Made by a program: the position numbers and the translations under genes
Notes under the pieces: model-generated
The model's input: the letters and a program-made list of their open reading frames with translations, nothing else
Databases searched by the model: none
What the model was told of the DNA's origin: nothing
Source: Argyresthia goedartella
Lineage: Eukaryota; Arthropoda; Insecta; Lepidoptera; Argyresthiidae
Direction: 5' to 3'
DNA: 64,000 bases
NCBI GenBank assembly: GCA_949825045.1
Contig: OX463816.1
Location: 19,975,243-20,039,242, forward strand
Shown: positions 1-9,971 of the stretch, one piece after another
Layout: the number at the start of each line of letters is the position of its first letter
Position numbering within the stretch: the stretch's first letter is position 1

Positions 1-359
1 CACAATTTTTCATAAAATATCACCATTTTTGTACCGAACAGGAAGATTATTATCACACAAGAAAGTACACAAAATTCTGAACTACTAAAACTAAGCACTA
101 TTCAAAATAACAAAAGAAACCTAACTCACAAAGTACACATTGAAGGAGGCCGAATCACACTGACTTTGTTAAGGATTGATGCACGGAGCGTTTTATGAAT
201 CCCATAATAAAGGTCGTTTCACGGTGATGTATTTTTTGAACCAAAAACAACTAAATAATTTTCGGTGCGAGTTAGATTTCTAAAGGAGTTCCGAAGGCTT
301 TGGAAAGTTTTAAACTTTAATCATTATATACTTAAACATGTCTAAACATATGTGTATAT

Positions 360-620
360 GTAATGTATCGTTTGTCGCAGAATGTAGTTATGTTTCGCAA
401 AACATACCAAAATGCGAAAATAAATTACGTTGTTTCATACCTAAACGGTTAATGGTACGATTTGCGACAGGTGCATTTTGCGAAAGGTACGATTTGAGAT
501 GGGTACATTTTGCCACTGAACGCTCTTACTTTCGTATATCGTTCCCTATGAAAAATTTATATAATTCGCAAAATGCACCTATTGCAAAATGTACCCTTCG
601 CAAAATGCAATATCATCGGA
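360..620. repeat. Cluster of short degenerate motifs around ATTTTGCGAAAGGTA
   Basis: Short units such as 'gtacgatttgcgacagg', 'gcattttgcgaaaggtacg' and 'gtacattttgcc' recur in both orientations over about 260 bp. The array is degenerate and the unit length is irregular. Open frames across it (338-700) follow the repeat and have no recognisable protein features. It ends where the LINE copy at 649 begins. Confidence 0.5.
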
Positions 621-648
621 ATTCGACAATAGGTGTACTAATTACGAA

Positions 649-1430
649 TACGCTGTTAGGAACATCAGACAAAGCACGGATGTGGCTACATCTAGGCTAG
701 TATATTTTAGTTACTTTCATAGTGTGATGTCCTATGGTATCTTGTTGTGGGGGAAAGCAGCGGATATTCAAACTATTTTTATTTTACAGAAAAGAGCTAT
801 TCGAGCAATTTATAATTTAAAACGAACAGACTCCTTAAGAGAGCTTTTTAAAGAAATTGACATACTAACAGTAGCTAGTCAATTTATTTTCGAAAATATA
901 ATGTATGTACGCAAGAACCTTACAACATTTTCCAAACTTAGCGATAGCTGTAATGTTTACCTAAGAAATAATCACAGACTATGTGCGCCCCGTTTTAGAC
1001 TCGCGAAGGTTAGCAATTCTTTCAAGGGTCAGTGCATTCTCTACTACAATAAGATACCTCTGGAGATTTTGAAATTGCCACTTGAGCAATTTAAAAAGCA
1101 TGTTAAAGCAACTTTGTCGAAAAAGGGATATTACAATGTTCAAGATTACTTAAATGACAGGACTGTATGGGGTTAATCTGGCTCAACACAGACTTTGCTG
1201 ATAATAATTTTGTAATTATTTATTCCTGCTTTATTTATTAATCATAACAATTAAATTTTTCATATTTGTATTAGTTAAGCACAACCTATTTTTAAAAGAG
1301 ATCTAAAAATAAATCTGTGGGAGTTTCTACGCCCTTCTTCTCCCACAGTGGTCCAATGTAGAGAAGAGGCAAAAAATGACGTTTGCTAAGTATATGTAAA
1401 TATCTACAGTAATAAAGTACTTTGACTATT
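649..1430 (+). mobile_element. 5'-truncated LINE, copy 1 (3' part of ORF2 plus 3'UTR)
   Basis: From 649 the sequence matches the LINE copy at 6734-8060 almost base for base. It encodes only the last ~170 residues of ORF2, downstream of the reverse transcriptase core, ending 'DYLNDRTVWG' with a stop at 1174-1176. The 3'UTR ends in 'aataaagtactttgactattg'. Strong 5' truncation is typical of target-primed reverse transcription. Only a few substitutions separate it from the other copies (for example one Asn-to-Tyr change), so the insertion looks recent. The ORF's upstream Met at 589 lies outside the element and is accidental. Confidence 0.9.
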
Positions 1431-1933
1431 GAAATTCGACAGGGTGACTTCGGGGTCGTGATTTTCTTACATTTTTAATTTATCACAATCATTTACTGAT
1501 TCAGAGAAAAATAGCTGGTATCTCAACCCCGAAGACACTACAGAACGTAGTCATCACGTAGAACACCATGCAATACCCATTTCCATTTAGTAGATATTTG
1601 AATCCAGCTCAAATTATGGTTGCCTGAAAGAAATTGCTTTTAGCGCTAGGGCTGCCAATTGCTGTTCTTTTGTTTAGTGGTGTAAAATAAAGCATATTTT
1701 TTCATATCTTACGATAGGTCAAAGGCCCAAAGGTACCTCGACCACTCAAACTGTGCCAACAGAAAATAAGCTGTAGTACAAGCGGAATAGAGGTGAAATT
1801 AGAAAATTCAAGGTTGTTTATGGAAACAAAAAATCAAATCATGCCAACTCGAAACTCAAGTGTTTTCTTATAAACTAACTGGTTAATAAGCCATTAATAA
1901 AATGCCGACTTTTGATACGCAAACATGTTAATA
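1431..1933. other. Intergenic, no feature seen
   Basis: AT-rich sequence between the LINE tail and the piggyBac-like element. I see no coding potential, repeat or RNA gene in it. Confidence 0.5.
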
Positions 1934-2205
1934 TTAACCCTTAAGGTAGCAGATAATTATACGTGAAGAAAACTGCAAAAAAAGTACTTAGCTCGTTTAT
2001 TACACTTATTACAAAGACAGGAAAAATAATTAGAAAAATATTATGTTTGTCCATCTTAAAAAAAATATATGTATATTATTCTATACATTGCCACAGATAC
2101 AAACAACTTTCTTTCGCTAGGGATATATGGAATATTATACATAATTACCTTTAGAGTGACATTGTATCTAAAGGAGATGGCTACAATGAACCTTCAAAAG
2201 CAACT

Positions 2206-4254
2206 TTACCGTTTATGGAATGATAAAAAGCAATTTATTTTTAAGACAAAGCACAAATGCACCTTGCATTTTGTGCACTGTGTGTTTGTTTGCCCCTTTT
2301 TGCAATATTTGCACCTCTGGTGTTGGTGTGTGTGCTCTGGCCAGTGATCCAGTCTGTCATACCTGACAGAGTCTATTGGTCTTTCTGCTGCAGGCCTCTT
2401 TATTTTTTTCTGGTCTGGTACGGAATCCTGGGCAGATGTGTTGCTTTGCCTGTTGCGCTTAACGAGACCCGCGTATACTTCGTATCGGAATTTTTTCAGG
2501 TGGTCTTCTTTTACCCGTATGCTGGCTGATTTGTAATGCCGGCGACGCAGCAGCCAGCCGTTATTGATGCAGATATCTAGTATCTGTGAAAATATGTTCA
2601 TATACCATCTATGTGTCTTCATCTCAGTCCGATATAAGGCGATAAGCATATCGGCCAGATCGACCCCGCCCATGTGCCGGTTGTAATGTTTTACAATCTG
2701 TGGGCACGGTACATTCACGCGGCCATTAGATTCCTTTTGAAATCTTTTGACGGTTTCCACAGGGTAGGCGTCGACATATGAACTTACCAATGTAACAGGC
2801 TTGTTATCGTACCATTTTACGATGGCAAGCTTTTTATCATTGCATGTAGCTTGGCAGTAAGACCCTCGCCCCTTTTTCTGCAGTGCTTTATCGGAAAGCA
2901 ACAAGGCATTCGCATCCTTGATCCTGTTCTTTCTTATTGTTCCTAAGCTAAATATGCCATAGTTCTGTCGAAGAAGGTAAACCAGCTCCAAAGAAGAAAA
3001 CCAGTTATCGAAATACACGACGCAAGCTTGATTCTTTATAGTTTTGCACAACGCCAGAACTGTCTTAGCACTAACGCCAAGATTTTCTTCATCGTCTTCA
3101 AATGATATGCCGTTAAACGTGTCTTCCCCCGCGTAGAGCATGAAATCGTATATAATACCAGATACACCAGCCCGCATCAGATTTTTGAATCCCCACTTGC
3201 GAGGTTTGTTGGGGTTATACTGTCTCCTTGAACCTGCTTTCTTGCCTTTGTACGGGATAACCATTTCATCGATACTAAAGGTATTTTCCTCTTCAACAGT
3301 GAGACACTGGTTTTTGACGCGCTCAATGAAAGGACGAATCTTATAATACCGATCGGACTGATCAGCCATTGTGTTATCCGTAAAATGTATGTACCGCCTG
3401 ATTTGTTGGAATCTCTTGAGTGTCATAAGATCTGCAACTTTGGCATAGCGGAAACGAGTCGACCAATAATCCTTATAAGATGGCATAGTTACAATGCCCA
3501 TCAGAATATTTATCGCCAAAAAATCAAGAACTTCTTCTTTAGTCACTTTGATGGGCATTCCAGTTTCTTGCACACTGTATAGATTTGTGTTGTTTGCAAT
3601 ATGTTCGATGAGGTCTTCGGGAAAAAAGCGATAGAAGTAATCTAAAGCTGACCAGTTGGATGGTATTATTTCTTTGAAAGCGGGGTCGGAGATTTGAGCC
3701 GAATGTTGGAACCGTGTCTTACGCCATCGGAATACTAAATTTATTCTCCGTATATTTCGCCTTTTGGTCTTCCTGACAGCAACTGCTGGGGCCTTTCGTT
3801 TTTTATTAGCACGTGTAGTCGTGCATGTATTCGCTGGCAATGGCGTGGATGTATTCGCTGGCAATGGCGTGGATGTATTAGCTGGTAATGGCGAGGATGT
3901 ATTCACTGGTAATGGCGACGATGGTTGAACTGACGGTAAGGACGGCAGTGATGATATAGATGGCAACGCATCATAATTGCATTCTATATGAGCCGGAAAT
4001 ACTTCTTCAAAAACTGGTGTGAGTGGGGTATGTAATTCTGGGATAGTTTGTACCACTGCACTAGATAGGGATGTTTGACGATTTAGAACATCATCATCTG
4101 AATTTTCTATAAAAGAATCGCAGGATGGAACCGGGCTATTTGATAGATCGAGTTCTTCTAGTGAAGAATCTATCGATGGAGCAGGAGAAGAATTAAAACT
4201 GTTCACTTCGTCTTCATTGCTTGAGCCTTCGCTAACATCGGAACCAGCGTTCAT
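2206..4254 (-). CDS. piggyBac-like transposase, intact, 682 aa
   Basis: This is a cut-and-paste transposase of the DDE_Tnp_1_7 (piggyBac) family. The N-terminal ~150 residues are Ser/Asp/Pro-rich and include a tandem decapeptide repeat (PLPANTSTPL type, about 112-146). A basic stretch follows (about 150-172). The catalytic core spans roughly 180-560. The three expected aspartates are visible: D329 in SIDEMVIPYKG, D416 in VYFDNWFSS and D532 in HMGGVDLADM. The C-terminus (about 645-676) is a Cys-rich zinc-binding segment beginning RCKYCKKGQ and continuing CTKC. No stop or frameshift is present. It is longer than the original 594-residue piggyBac transposase, mainly through the N-terminal extension. 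The start is the first Met of the frame. About 630 bp of leader separates it from the right end. Confidence 0.95.
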   Translation of the reverse strand: MNAGSDVSEGSSNEDEVNSFNSSPAPSIDSSLEELDLSNSPVPSCDSFIENSDDDVLNRQTSLSSAVVQTIPELHTPLTPVFEEVFPAHIECNYDALPSISSLPSLPSVQPSSPLPVNTSSPLPANTSTPLPANTSTPLPANTCTTTRANKKRKAPAVAVRKTKRRNIRRINLVFRWRKTRFQHSAQISDPAFKEIIPSNWSALDYFYRFFPEDLIEHIANNTNLYSVQETGMPIKVTKEEVLDFLAINILMGIVTMPSYKDYWSTRFRYAKVADLMTLKRFQQIRRYIHFTDNTMADQSDRYYKIRPFIERVKNQCLTVEEENTFSIDEMVIPYKGKKAGSRRQYNPNKPRKWGFKNLMRAGVSGIIYDFMLYAGEDTFNGISFEDDEENLGVSAKTVLALCKTIKNQACVVYFDNWFSSLELVYLLRQNYGIFSLGTIRKNRIKDANALLLSDKALQKKGRGSYCQATCNDKKLAIVKWYDNKPVTLVSSYVDAYPVETVKRFQKESNGRVNVPCPQIVKHYNRHMGGVDLADMLIALYRTEMKTHRWYMNIFSQILDICINNGWLLRRRHYKSASIRVKEDHLKKFRYEVYAGLVKRNRQSNTSAQDSVPDQKKIKRPAAERPIDSVRYDRLDHWPEHTHQHQRCKYCKKGQTNTQCTKCKVHLCFVLKINCFLSFHKR
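3826..3935 (-). repeat. 30-bp tandem repeat inside the piggyBac-like transposase gene
   Basis: About three and a half copies of a 30-bp unit (plus-strand 'gctggcaatggcgtggatgta') encode repeats of the type PLPANTSTPL. Being a multiple of three, it keeps the frame open. It lies in the disordered N-terminal region, away from the catalytic core. Confidence 0.8.
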
Positions 4255-4401
4255 CTCCGGTACAAGCGCTAAGATGCGTTTGTACCGGCTGCGTTGTTTA
4301 GGCTAAAAAAGGGAGGCAAAAAAGGCATTTTAGGCAAAATCCACACCATGCAGCGAAGAAAAATAAGTCTTGAGAAGTAAAATTTTGGGCTCCCAGCTTT
4401 G

Positions 4402-4535
4402 TGGCAGTGTATATAATACTATACAAGACTGAAACTAGTATTGTTGTTGCAAGAGTAGCAGTGTATAAAATACTATACATAACAAAATAGAGTAACTTTG
4501 CAGCGTAAGTGGCAGTGTATGGTATTTTATACACT
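4402..4535 (-). repeat. Subterminal repeats of the piggyBac-like element (right side)
   Basis: Three related units beginning 'ggcagtgtat' and ending in 'atac' or 'acac' occur at 4402-4425, 4452-4478 and 4509-4535. An inverted relative sits near the left end (about 2060-2095). They are candidate transposase-binding sites by analogy with piggyBac internal repeats. They also contain TATA-like sequence upstream of the transposase start, so a promoter role is possible. Confidence 0.7.
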
Positions 4536-4894
4536 CAATTTAGAAGGAGCATAAAAGGGTGAAAATGAGGGTATTGGTGAAAGATTTATGAATTAGTAGG
4601 CGAGCAATGCATTAGTGCTAAGATTTCATGACATTCAAAACTCATAATTTGTCATAAATAAAGTAATTCATATATCTTTACCTTAGCGTGCGCACCAGTC
4701 CTCCGCATGGTTTTTTAGTTTTGACACCTGTCAAGCGCTGAACATAGACAACGATTAAGTTTTTTTTTTTTTGCTGGGCCGCGTTTCGAAATTGTATAGG
4801 TCTAATTAACTCGCACTGAAATGTTTTCGTTTAGCTCCTAAATTTTACTATGTTTTGTGTATAGTATTTTAGACATAATCACCTTAAGGGTTAA

Positions 4895-6066
4895 CTAACA
4901 ACCCAAGCTAACGACCAGTCAAACAATCTAAACACACCTTTATATTTTCAATGGCCGACTTCATACCAATTTGTGACACGCAGCGGCACAGAGTGTCTGT
5001 GCCGCTTATTATAATTATTATATTATATATTAAATTAGTGTAATTTAATTTACCTGAATACAGAATTATTGACAAAAACTCATATTTCCTGAAAATAAAA
5101 ATAATTTGAAAGGTTTAATTTATGTCTATAAATATCTTAGAGTAGTTAACACGCATTTCTTGCTATTAGATATAATTCTAGGCACGTTACTAACCATGAA
5201 AAGATTCCTAAAAAAAACGAACCATTTTCACGAAGTATTTTCTACTACAATTTTAACAGATTCTGCCTAAACTAATTATTAGATTTGAAACACGTATTCT
5301 TTAAATTACATTTCTACCAAATTTACAGTAACAAAGTACTTACTTCATTGATAAATATAGAGAAGAAACCTTCCCCCAATCCTACAACGAACCAAAACTT
5401 CAAAGCACAACAGCGACTTTTTTTTTCATGGTGTTCATAGATGTTTTGCTTCATAGCAATATTGATGTCCACTTAGAATCGATTTTAATCGATCGAACTC
5501 GAGTGACTCGTCTTGTAATTGAATAAATTGCATTTTTACACCACTAGTCGCCGAATCAGCTGGTCGCATCATATTGGACGACTATCCCTTCACCACATAC
5601 GAAACTGGTATACAATAATGCAGGCCAGCGCCAAACGGTCTTTGCCTCCTATTTATCCATCGCCTGAGTGGTTATATGACTATTCGAACCAAACCTACAA
5701 AATAAAACTCCAACTCGAACGATACAATAAACAACGTCTACGCTCTCACTACGTCTACGCTCGCGAGCCCACGGCTAAACTCACTCAGCTTCCGTTCCAT
5801 TCGAGTCTGCCATATAGTGAGCGACATTCGACACGGTCGGTCCTAAAAATCGATCGATCTTGAAGTGAGCTATCGAGCGTGTGAGCGCAAAGGGCAGTGA
5901 GCTGGGACACTCAGTTCGTCTGTGGGATCGATCAAAAGATCTGTGTCGCTCGCGAGCTACGCAAGCCTATCAGAGAATAGTGGTAAAACGCCTTCGTGCT
6001 ACCGGATGAATTCTTCACTTCTCTCAACTCTTTGCTTCAGAAAATGCATTACATAGTTTATATATA
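4895..6066. other. Intergenic, no confident feature
   Basis: AT-rich DNA up to about 5450, then a more GC-balanced block (5500-5990) containing 'atcgat' and 'cgatcgatc' motifs. A 114-codon open frame at 5519-5863 lacks recognisable features, so I do not call it a gene. Confidence 0.4.
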
Positions 6067-6733
6067 CAGGGTGTTTTTGTTGAATTCCCATAACAGGGTT
6101 ACATTCTTCAGTCTCGATAAAAAAACATTGTCGAAGAAACATCTGTTCTAAAATGCATAGAAACAGAGAAATGTTTTTCTTTTGTAATCTATTGTACCTT
6201 TTTTTCTGCATTGCAACGAGCCCTTATTTTACAACGATGTCACATCGATCTCATTCATTGATTCTGTGGGCGCTCATCAACTTTCACGATGCATACTTCT
6301 TTCCAATTCAATTTCCAAATCATTGCGAACCTGGTGCAAGTTACATTAATTTCAATCCATACTGAGCAGGCGATGTAGTCAATAATTACTGCACGCACAC
6401 ATCAACACCAAATACAGCCATAGCTAACAAAAGGACAGTCGGATATCTCATTCACTCCTACGCTACCTGACAGTCTCATCCATCCCTCTTCCGCATTTTT
6501 TATTAGTCGAGCGAATGCGATGTAAACAAACAAATGCGTTTGTATAGCGCAGGTACAGTCGAATGATTTTATTTTCATTTATTTTCATGGATCCCAATGA
6601 CCAGCATCATGGTGATGGTACGGAATATTACCGATTATTAGGGTTTCATCCCCAAAGAGTGAAAAGGAGTCTGAAAAGCGGAGTCTTACGGCCGGTTTCC
6701 TGGGCGCTGGTGAAGTTAACAAATTGGTAATTT

Positions 6734-8060
6734 AATACGCTATTAATTAAATTAAATCATTACGGAGTTAGAAATTAAGCGTTGGATCTACTAAGATCAT
6801 ACCTAAGCAATAGAATTCAAAAGGCAGAAGTTAACGGCGTAAAATCTGATGGATCGAGTGTTAAAATTGGCGTTCCACAAGGTTCCATATTAGGCCCTTT
6901 CTTATTCCTGGTATATATTAATGATCTGCCTTTCATGGTGGAGAAATTAACTGACATAGTGTTGTTTGCTGATGATACTTCACTGGTCTTCAAAATTGAA
7001 AGACAAAAAGGAGAATTTGATGATGTTAATGGTGTATTGTCTTTAACCTTGAATTGGTTCACAGTTAATAATTTATTGTTAAACGCTGGTAAAACCAAGT
7101 GTATCAAATTCTCACTTCCAAATGTCAGGCAAGTTGAGACCAGTTTAGTGCTAGACAACAACACGTTAGAATTAGTAAATGATACGAAGTTTCTTGGAAT
7201 AACCATTGATAGCAAATTGCAGTGGGGACCCCACATAGATAAATTGGCTGGTAAATTAAGTTCTGCGGCTTACGCTGTTAGGAACATCAGACAAAGCACG
7301 GATGTGGCTACATCTAGGCTAGTATATTTTAGTTACTTTCATAGTGTGATGTCCTATGGTATCTTGTTGTGGGGGAAAGCAGCGGATATTCAAACTATTT
7401 TTATTTTACAGAAAAGAGCTATTCGAGCAATTTATAATTTAAAACGAACAGACTCCTTAAGAGAGCTTTTTAAAGAAATTGACATACTAACAGTAGCTAG
7501 TCAATTTATTTTCGAAAATATAATGTATGTACGCAAGAACCTTACAACATTTTCCAAACTTAGCGATAGCTGTAATGTTAACCTAAGAAATAATCACAGA
7601 CTATGTGCGCCCCGTTTTAGACTCGCGAAGGTTAGCAATTCTTTCAAGGGTCAGTGCATTCTCTACTACAATAAGATACCTCTGGAGATTTTGAAATTGC
7701 CACTTGAGCAATTCAAAAAGCATGTTAAAGCGACTTTGTCGAAAAAGGGATATTACAATGTTCAAGATTACTTAAATGACAGGACTGTATGGGGTTAATC
7801 TGGCTCAACACAGACCTTGCTGTTAATAATTTTGTAATTATTTATTCCTGCTTATTAATCATAACAATTAAATTTTTCATATTTGTATTAGTTAAGCACA
7901 ACCTATTTTTAAAAGAGATCTAAAAATAAATCTGTGGGAGTTTCTACGCCCTTCTTCTCCCACAGTGGTCCAATGTAGAGAAGAGGCAAAAAATGACGTT
8001 TGCTAAGTATATGTAAATATCTACAGTAATAAAGTACTTTGACTATTTGACTATTTGACT
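6734..8060 (+). mobile_element. 5'-truncated LINE, copy 2
   Basis: Matches the minus-strand LINE copy at 35007-37795 from 'aatacgctattaattaaatt' onwards. It carries the C-terminal half of ORF2 and a 3'UTR that ends in a short tandem tail, (TTTGACTA)n, about three units. It lies inside the 6067-9307 unit and is therefore younger than that unit. Confidence 0.9.
6782..7798 (+). CDS. LINE ORF2 fragment: reverse transcriptase C-terminal half
   Basis: This 338-codon open frame belongs to an APE-type non-LTR retrotransposon, probably CR1/Jockey-like. RT motifs are visible: GVPQGSILGPFLFLVYIND at about residues 30-48 and the catalytic FADDT near 62-66, followed by LGITIDSKLQW in the thumb region. 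The endonuclease and RT fingers are missing because of 5' truncation. The ORF's apparent start (TTG at 6782) is not a real start; the frame simply continues a longer ORF2. Confidence 0.9.
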   Translation: MDLLRSYLSNRIQKAEVNGVKSDGSSVKIGVPQGSILGPFLFLVYINDLPFMVEKLTDIVLFADDTSLVFKIERQKGEFDDVNGVLSLTLNWFTVNNLLLNAGKTKCIKFSLPNVRQVETSLVLDNNTLELVNDTKFLGITIDSKLQWGPHIDKLAGKLSSAAYAVRNIRQSTDVATSRLVYFSYFHSVMSYGILLWGKAADIQTIFILQKRAIRAIYNLKRTDSLRELFKEIDILTVASQFIFENIMYVRKNLTTFSKLSDSCNVNLRNNHRLCAPRFRLAKVSNSFKGQCILYYNKIPLEILKLPLEQFKKHVKATLSKKGYYNVQDYLNDRTVWG

Positions 8061-8144
8061 ATTGGTTAAACTGATTTCAGCCAATCACGTGCCGCTATTT
8101 TGAATATCAGCGGTACGTGATTGGCTCAAATCAGTTTAACCAAT
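8061..8144. repeat. Palindrome (hairpin) abutting the LINE tail
   Basis: Arms 8061-8097 and 8108-8144 are inverted copies with about one mismatch ('attggttaaactgattt' pairs with 'aaatcagtttaaccaat'), separated by a 10-nt loop. It starts exactly where the LINE's TTTGACTA tail ends. It may be a MITE-like snapback element or the target into which the LINE inserted. Confidence 0.75.
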
Positions 8145-8159
8145 TCGTTAACTGAATCA

Positions 8160-8430
8160 GCGCCCTGGAAACTGGCAGTTAGTAATAGGATTACAGTAAT
8201 TACATTACTTAGACTCCACTGTCTGTCTGTCTGTCAGCAGGCTGTATCTCATGAACCTTTAGTTAGACAGTTGATATTTTCAGAAATGATGTATTTCTGT
8301 TGCCGCTATATCAAAGAATACTAAAAACAGACAAACATACCATTAAAGGGGGCTCTAATGAAGAAAACATGTTTTTTTTAAACAATTTTTGCTCTAATAT
8401 TGATAATGGCAATAGGTAGACAAGGAACTT
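8160..8430 (-). repeat. Fragment of the abundant 'accggccaagtgcgag' repeat family
   Basis: Shares 'ctccactgtctgtctgtctgtc', 'ggctgtatctcatgaac' and 'ttgataatggcaataggtag' with the copies at 40230-40470 and 51280-51846. It is diverged and lacks the diagnostic 'cttggccggtttttt' end. I see nothing else definite from here to 9307 apart from a short TG run near 8938-8963. Confidence 0.55.
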
Positions 8431-9465
8431 ACCTTGTACACCTTACAAGTTGTTTTGCCAAGTAATGTTTTGGAATCCTTCGTTCTTGCCTCGTACTTTG
8501 CCGATTTTTATTCCCACTATTAACTAATAGGCATTTAAACATATGAATGTCGATTTTGCAATCGTCAGATAAGGACTAACGAGAGAATAACGAAAAATAT
8601 GCCTTTAGTTAAATTAACTTTACTATTTGTTTACATAAACTTGTCTTCTGCCACAGATTACTTGTTAGTTGTACCTTGTTGTTTAATTACGAGTAACAAA
8701 TCTAAAGAACATCAATAGAAAATTTGAATAAAGCATTAACAAGTATTTCGTATCTCGCTCGACTGTACCCGCAGGAGCGCAACTTATGAACAACAAACAA
8801 GCAAACCGACCCACCCGGGTTAAGGGCGGGAAGCGATTTTATGGTTTTCATATTAAGAACTATTTTTCAACGGTGATTTATTATTTTTCGTCCGTTTTTG
8901 TTCGCGTGTGAGTTGAAACTACTTAGTTTGTGTGTGACTGTGTGTGTGTGTGACTTGTCGGATCCTTTGAGCTATCACAGACACCACAAGTAAGACAAAA
9001 GCGTAAACACGCACAAGTAAGACAAAGGTAGATATGCGAGTCAGCGCAGTAGCAAGAGAGACACATGATCTTTTATTAAAAGCGCGGGAATTTCATTTTT
9101 ATTGATTAGCGAGTTCCGACATTGTGACGTTGCCGGACTTAGTATAAAGACTTGTTATAGCGAGTATTGAAAAAATATTGAATTATTTTGTATGAAAAAT
9201 TAAAAAAGTTAAAAAAAGGAGTAATTAAAAAACAACTTTTAAATTCGATTTCTAAAGGTGGTCTTATCAATACCCTACAGTTATGGGAATTCAACAAAAA
9301 CACCCTGTATAATCAACGGAAAGTAGTCGCTTCTACGTAGACCTCTTTTATAACTATATGAATTCAGTAAAACGTGGTGACAGTAATTCAGTAAAAAGAA
9401 ATTAAATTATGTGTGAATTTGCAAAAATGCAGAAAGCTTACATGTGGAAAGTCACTCCTTTACTT

Positions 9466-9723
9466 TTATTTAATTTTCCTGTGAAGTTTGTGCTGTACCT
9501 CAGTAGGCATGAAGGCATATTTACGTAACCCTTTCACTCCAGTGCATCGAGCTTTCGCAGCCATCCGGAGCAGACTGAGCGCGTTTGGGTCAATTGCATT
9601 AAATAGGTTTAATGTTAAACCAAGGCGTCTACTCTTAAACGTTAACCCAAAAATCAAATCTGTAGATGACTTTACAGTGGAGTAAATAGATCCGAAAAAT
9701 ACCCAATTAATTTTTTGTATCAC
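9466..9723 (-). CDS. Small unrecognised ORF, possibly the last exon of a gene
   Basis: An open frame of up to 85 codons on the minus strand ends in a basic tail (KLHRKIK). The frame starts at GTG, not ATG. The first internal Met is near residue 54, so a real gene would need an upstream spliced exon. An acceptor-like 'catctacag' occurs near 9660 but has a weak pyrimidine tract. I do not recognise the product. Its position, head-to-head with LAMTOR2, is the main reason to list it; it may be spurious. Confidence 0.2.
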   Translation of the reverse strand: MIQKINWVFFGSIYSTVKSSTDLIFGLTFKSRRLGLTLNLFNAIDPNALSLLRMAAKARCTGVKGLRKYAFMPTEVQHKLHRKIK

Positions 9724-9971
9724 CTTAAATGTCCACCACTCGGTTAAATACAGGCCAGATTAATGTATAATGTTCGCTACTGTTTTGCCCTTCTGTGAAA
9801 TGACCATAACGGATCGTAGTTCTGTGCTACGACACTTTTGACAGATCGTTCGTAAATAAAGAAATAAAATTAGTAAATATCGTGTCGTGTGCGTTTCACG
9901 AATAGTCTTGTGTTGTTCAGTGCTTCCTTTTGTTTTAAGTGAGAAATATTAATTTAGTATACTAACCCATC
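9724..9971 (+). promoter_or_regulatory. Upstream region of LAMTOR2
   Basis: This 250-bp region lies between the small minus-strand ORF and the LAMTOR2 start codon and must hold the LAMTOR2 5'UTR and promoter. No TATA box is clear. The sequence from about 9880 ('gtgcgtttcacgaatagtc') onward looks like 5'UTR. Confidence 0.35.

Larger units (their letters stand above)
1938..4890 (-). mobile_element. Complete piggyBac-like DNA transposon
   Basis: The element is bounded by 10-bp perfect terminal inverted repeats, CCCTTAAGGT at 1938-1947 and its complement at 4881-4890. Each is flanked directly by TTAA (1934-1937 and 4891-4894), the duplicated target used by piggyBac. It is 2,953 bp long and carries one intact transposase on the minus strand. 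Subterminal repeats of about 24 bp built on 'GGCAGTGTATATAATACTATAC' lie near both ends (about 2060-2095, 4402-4425, 4452-4478, 4509-4535), resembling the internal repeats of other piggyBac elements. The intact ORF, clean ends and duplication suggest a young and possibly mobile copy; mobility itself is inference. Confidence 0.96.
6067..9307. mobile_element. Unit bounded by 28-bp perfect inverted repeats, with nested insertions
   Basis: The sequence from 6067 (starting CAGGGTGTTTTTGTTGAATT) is repeated in perfect inverted orientation over 28 bp ending at 9307. TATA lies directly outside both ends (6063-6066 and 9308-9311), compatible with a TA or TATA duplication. The 3.24-kb interior holds no transposase I can recognise, but it does hold a LINE (6734-8060), a palindrome (8061-8144) and a fragment of an abundant repeat (about 8160-8430). 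Without the insertions the unit would be near 1.6 kb. It could be a nonautonomous DNA transposon interrupted by later insertions, or two solo repeats facing each other by chance. Confidence 0.6.

Noticed and set aside
338..700. 120-codon ORF
   Set aside because: Runs through the short-motif repeat cluster and into the LINE in a non-LINE frame.
5519..5863. 114-codon ORF
   Set aside because: No family resemblance, no splice context, and no neighbouring gene; treated as chance.
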